DNA of 64,000 nt from Holacanthus passer. Taxonomy: Eukaryota > Chordata > Actinopteri > Pomacanthidae. The position numbers were made by a program, and so were the translations under genes. Of this stretch, positions 62,490 to 64,000 are shown piece by piece (the first letter of the stretch is position 1; every line of letters starts with the position of its first letter). The notes under the pieces are model-generated. The model was not told where the DNA came from, did not search any database, and saw nothing but the letters and a program-made list of their open reading frames with translations. The stretch lies in NCBI GenBank assembly GCA_025331565.1, contig JAFREQ010000038.1:3100001-3164000 (forward strand), written 5' to 3'.

Positions 62490-64000
62490 CTGCAAAAACA
62501 AAGAAAGAGAAAGATTTGTTAAAGGGTAATTAAAGTAAGTTGTAATTGTTGTCATCACACAGTGTCCTAAGGAGTCTGGGTTAGGCATTTTTCTTTAAGA
62601 AACTGATGACACCTTTGTGATGTGCAGTCAAGGTTCTGATGCTTTAGAATCAGTGGAAACAGGAAAAAGGCCATTCTTCAGTGAATCAGTGTTGATTTGA
62701 TAACATGTAAGATGTTTCCCAGATCATGTTTTTTTGCATAATTTAAATTCTACATGATATTATGTATATATAATATATATATTTTATAACTGCTGATGTG
62801 TTAAATTGGAGTTTTGCTAAGTGAAACATGGCACCAAATTTAGAGAAGTTCGTTTTGCCAATGTGGTCATAATAATAAAGCACTGGCAGGCTGGACCTTC
62901 AACTACAGCTCATCAAACAGTGTGGTGAGGAGCCCTTTACAGGCTGATCATTTTTGATAACTATAACATCTCGTGCATCAATAATGTCAGATAAGATCAT
63001 TTTACACAGCCAAACAAGGTATGTTTACTTCTCACAGGAATTTTTACAGCCAGGAGAAATATCCTCCAGCCAAATCTGTTACAAGATCATGAAACAGTCT
63101 GAAATTATGACTAACATCAAGTAAAACTACACTAAAACTGAGTTCCACTGACTAAATCTTGACTAAAACAAGACAAAACAAAACAGACACACTAAAATAT
63201 GACTTCAAACCAAACAGAATTTTCCGTAAAAAAAAAAAAAAATCTTGTCAAAATTAACACTGCAGAGTATCTGTCATTCTGATTATGAGCTTTTGGGGGT
63301 TTTTTGGAAGAAAAAAAAAGGTTTTATATTATTTATTTTTTAGTACACTTGTTATATATTTTCTGCAACAGAATGCAAATGAGTTGCAGCTAAAGCTAAG
63401 GACTAGAGTTAGGGTTTGACAGGTTTATTATAGCGTCAGCAAAAATGATGAAACGCAGCACAGGCAAGTTGACATAATGGGGCCCCGGTTGTACTATTGA
63501 CCCCAGTCTTGAATGGTTGTCCAAACTAATGATTACATTTCTACCACAACGTGATTAAAGAGATCACCCAAACAATTCAAAAGTTGTCTCTGTTCCTTGC
63601 TCACCAGGGCACAAATTAAAACATGCACTATTCTCAAACTGTATCACACTAATAATGTGGGTTATAAATTAGGGATGTTCCGATTTAGCGTTTTGGCCCC
63701 GATCCCAGTCCGAGTCCTTTATAACTGGGTATCTGCCAATACTGAGTGTAATCTGATACTTATGTGTAGGGTGCCATTATCAATTCTTCTTATCAGTCTG
63801 ATTCAATTCCCTATTTATTTTTTAATCAATTTTATTCAACCTGGCTGGAGCCTGAGAGCTAGCTGAAGCAACAGTCTGTCTGTCAAAACATTGGTTTTAT
63901 AATTTAGGTTTTATAAGCCTGCCTGCGTGGTGCTATTGTTACTATAACCCATGATGTCGACCCTCAGTGACAGACGTGCTACTTGGTTTGGAAGCAGCGC
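62490..64000. other. Noncoding: upstream intron of the macroglobulin gene
   Basis: I could not find the preceding macroglobulin exons (the one expected carries a QTDKSIYKPGQ-like motif) in this 1.5-kb stretch, so they lie beyond the window. It holds copy 2 of the ~100-bp repeat and A/T homopolymer runs. Confidence 0.6.
63499..63597 (+). repeat. ~100-bp duplicated block, copy 2
   Basis: Near-identical to 61308-61409, with a 3-4 base deletion around TAATGATTACATTTC and a few substitutions. Confidence 0.85.

Noticed and set aside
1..64000. CRISPR arrays, operons, tRNA or rRNA genes
   Set aside because: No regularly spaced repeats, no bacterial gene organisation, and no cloverleaf or rRNA segments were recognised; the window is vertebrate nuclear DNA.

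Overview
The window reads as nuclear DNA from a bony fish, probably a teleost of the percomorph type. It has vertebrate genes split into many short GT-AG exons with compact introns. It also carries a Tc1 transposon with long inverted repeats, relics of fish-type LINEs with ATGGATGG or AATAAAGG..ATCTTATCTTA tails, and microsatellites. There are no bacterial-style operons, and most open frames longer than 60 codons are chance. All three recognised genes lie on the minus strand, so each is read from high to low coordinates.

Region 1 (1-23,600) is the 5' half of usp2, the ubiquitin-specific protease 2 gene. Two alternative coding first exons are visible. The long, serine-rich first exon (10300-11082) belongs to the USP2-69/USP2a-type protein. 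The short one (403-558) belongs to the USP2-45/USP2b-type protein. Both end in phase 0, so either can join the same catalytic-domain exons, which lie beyond position 1. Two upstream noncoding exons (20634-20757, and one ending at 23204) and a promoter with CRE, CCAAT and RFX-like motifs (about 23,440-23,546) are inferred. The introns hold a 609-bp element with inverted ends and several LINE relics.

Region 2 (23,600-30,800) is intergenic, with microsatellites, a LINE relic and simple repeats.

Region 3 (30,848-about 42,050) is tbcel, the tubulin cofactor E-like gene. Eight coding exons give a complete, frame-consistent 429-residue protein, close to the 424 of the human protein. Two upstream noncoding exons and an ETS/CRE-type promoter are proposed. 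Its first intron holds two diverged tandem copies of a roughly 459-bp sequence that I cannot assign to any family.

Region 4 (42,060-47,160) is a mobile-element and debris interval. It holds a duplicated fragment of the neighbouring macroglobulin gene and an unrecognised short open frame. It also holds a Tc1-like transposon of about 1.8 kb that is itself split by a 411-bp solo LTR with a perfect 5-bp target duplication.

Region 5 (47,171-64,000) is an alpha-2-macroglobulin-like gene. Thirty-two exons join without a frame break into the last 1,308 residues. They include a bait region with an RPRR|S furin-like site, the PYGCGEQNM thioester motif and the C-terminal receptor-binding domain. The signal peptide and the first macroglobulin domain lie beyond the right edge.

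The three genes are functionally unrelated: a deubiquitinase, a tubulin-destabilising factor and a secreted protease inhibitor. I see no evidence of a novel multi-gene system. The most unusual items are the tandem unknown repeat in tbcel intron 1, the bait-region furin motif, the A2M fragment and the nested LTR-in-Tc1.
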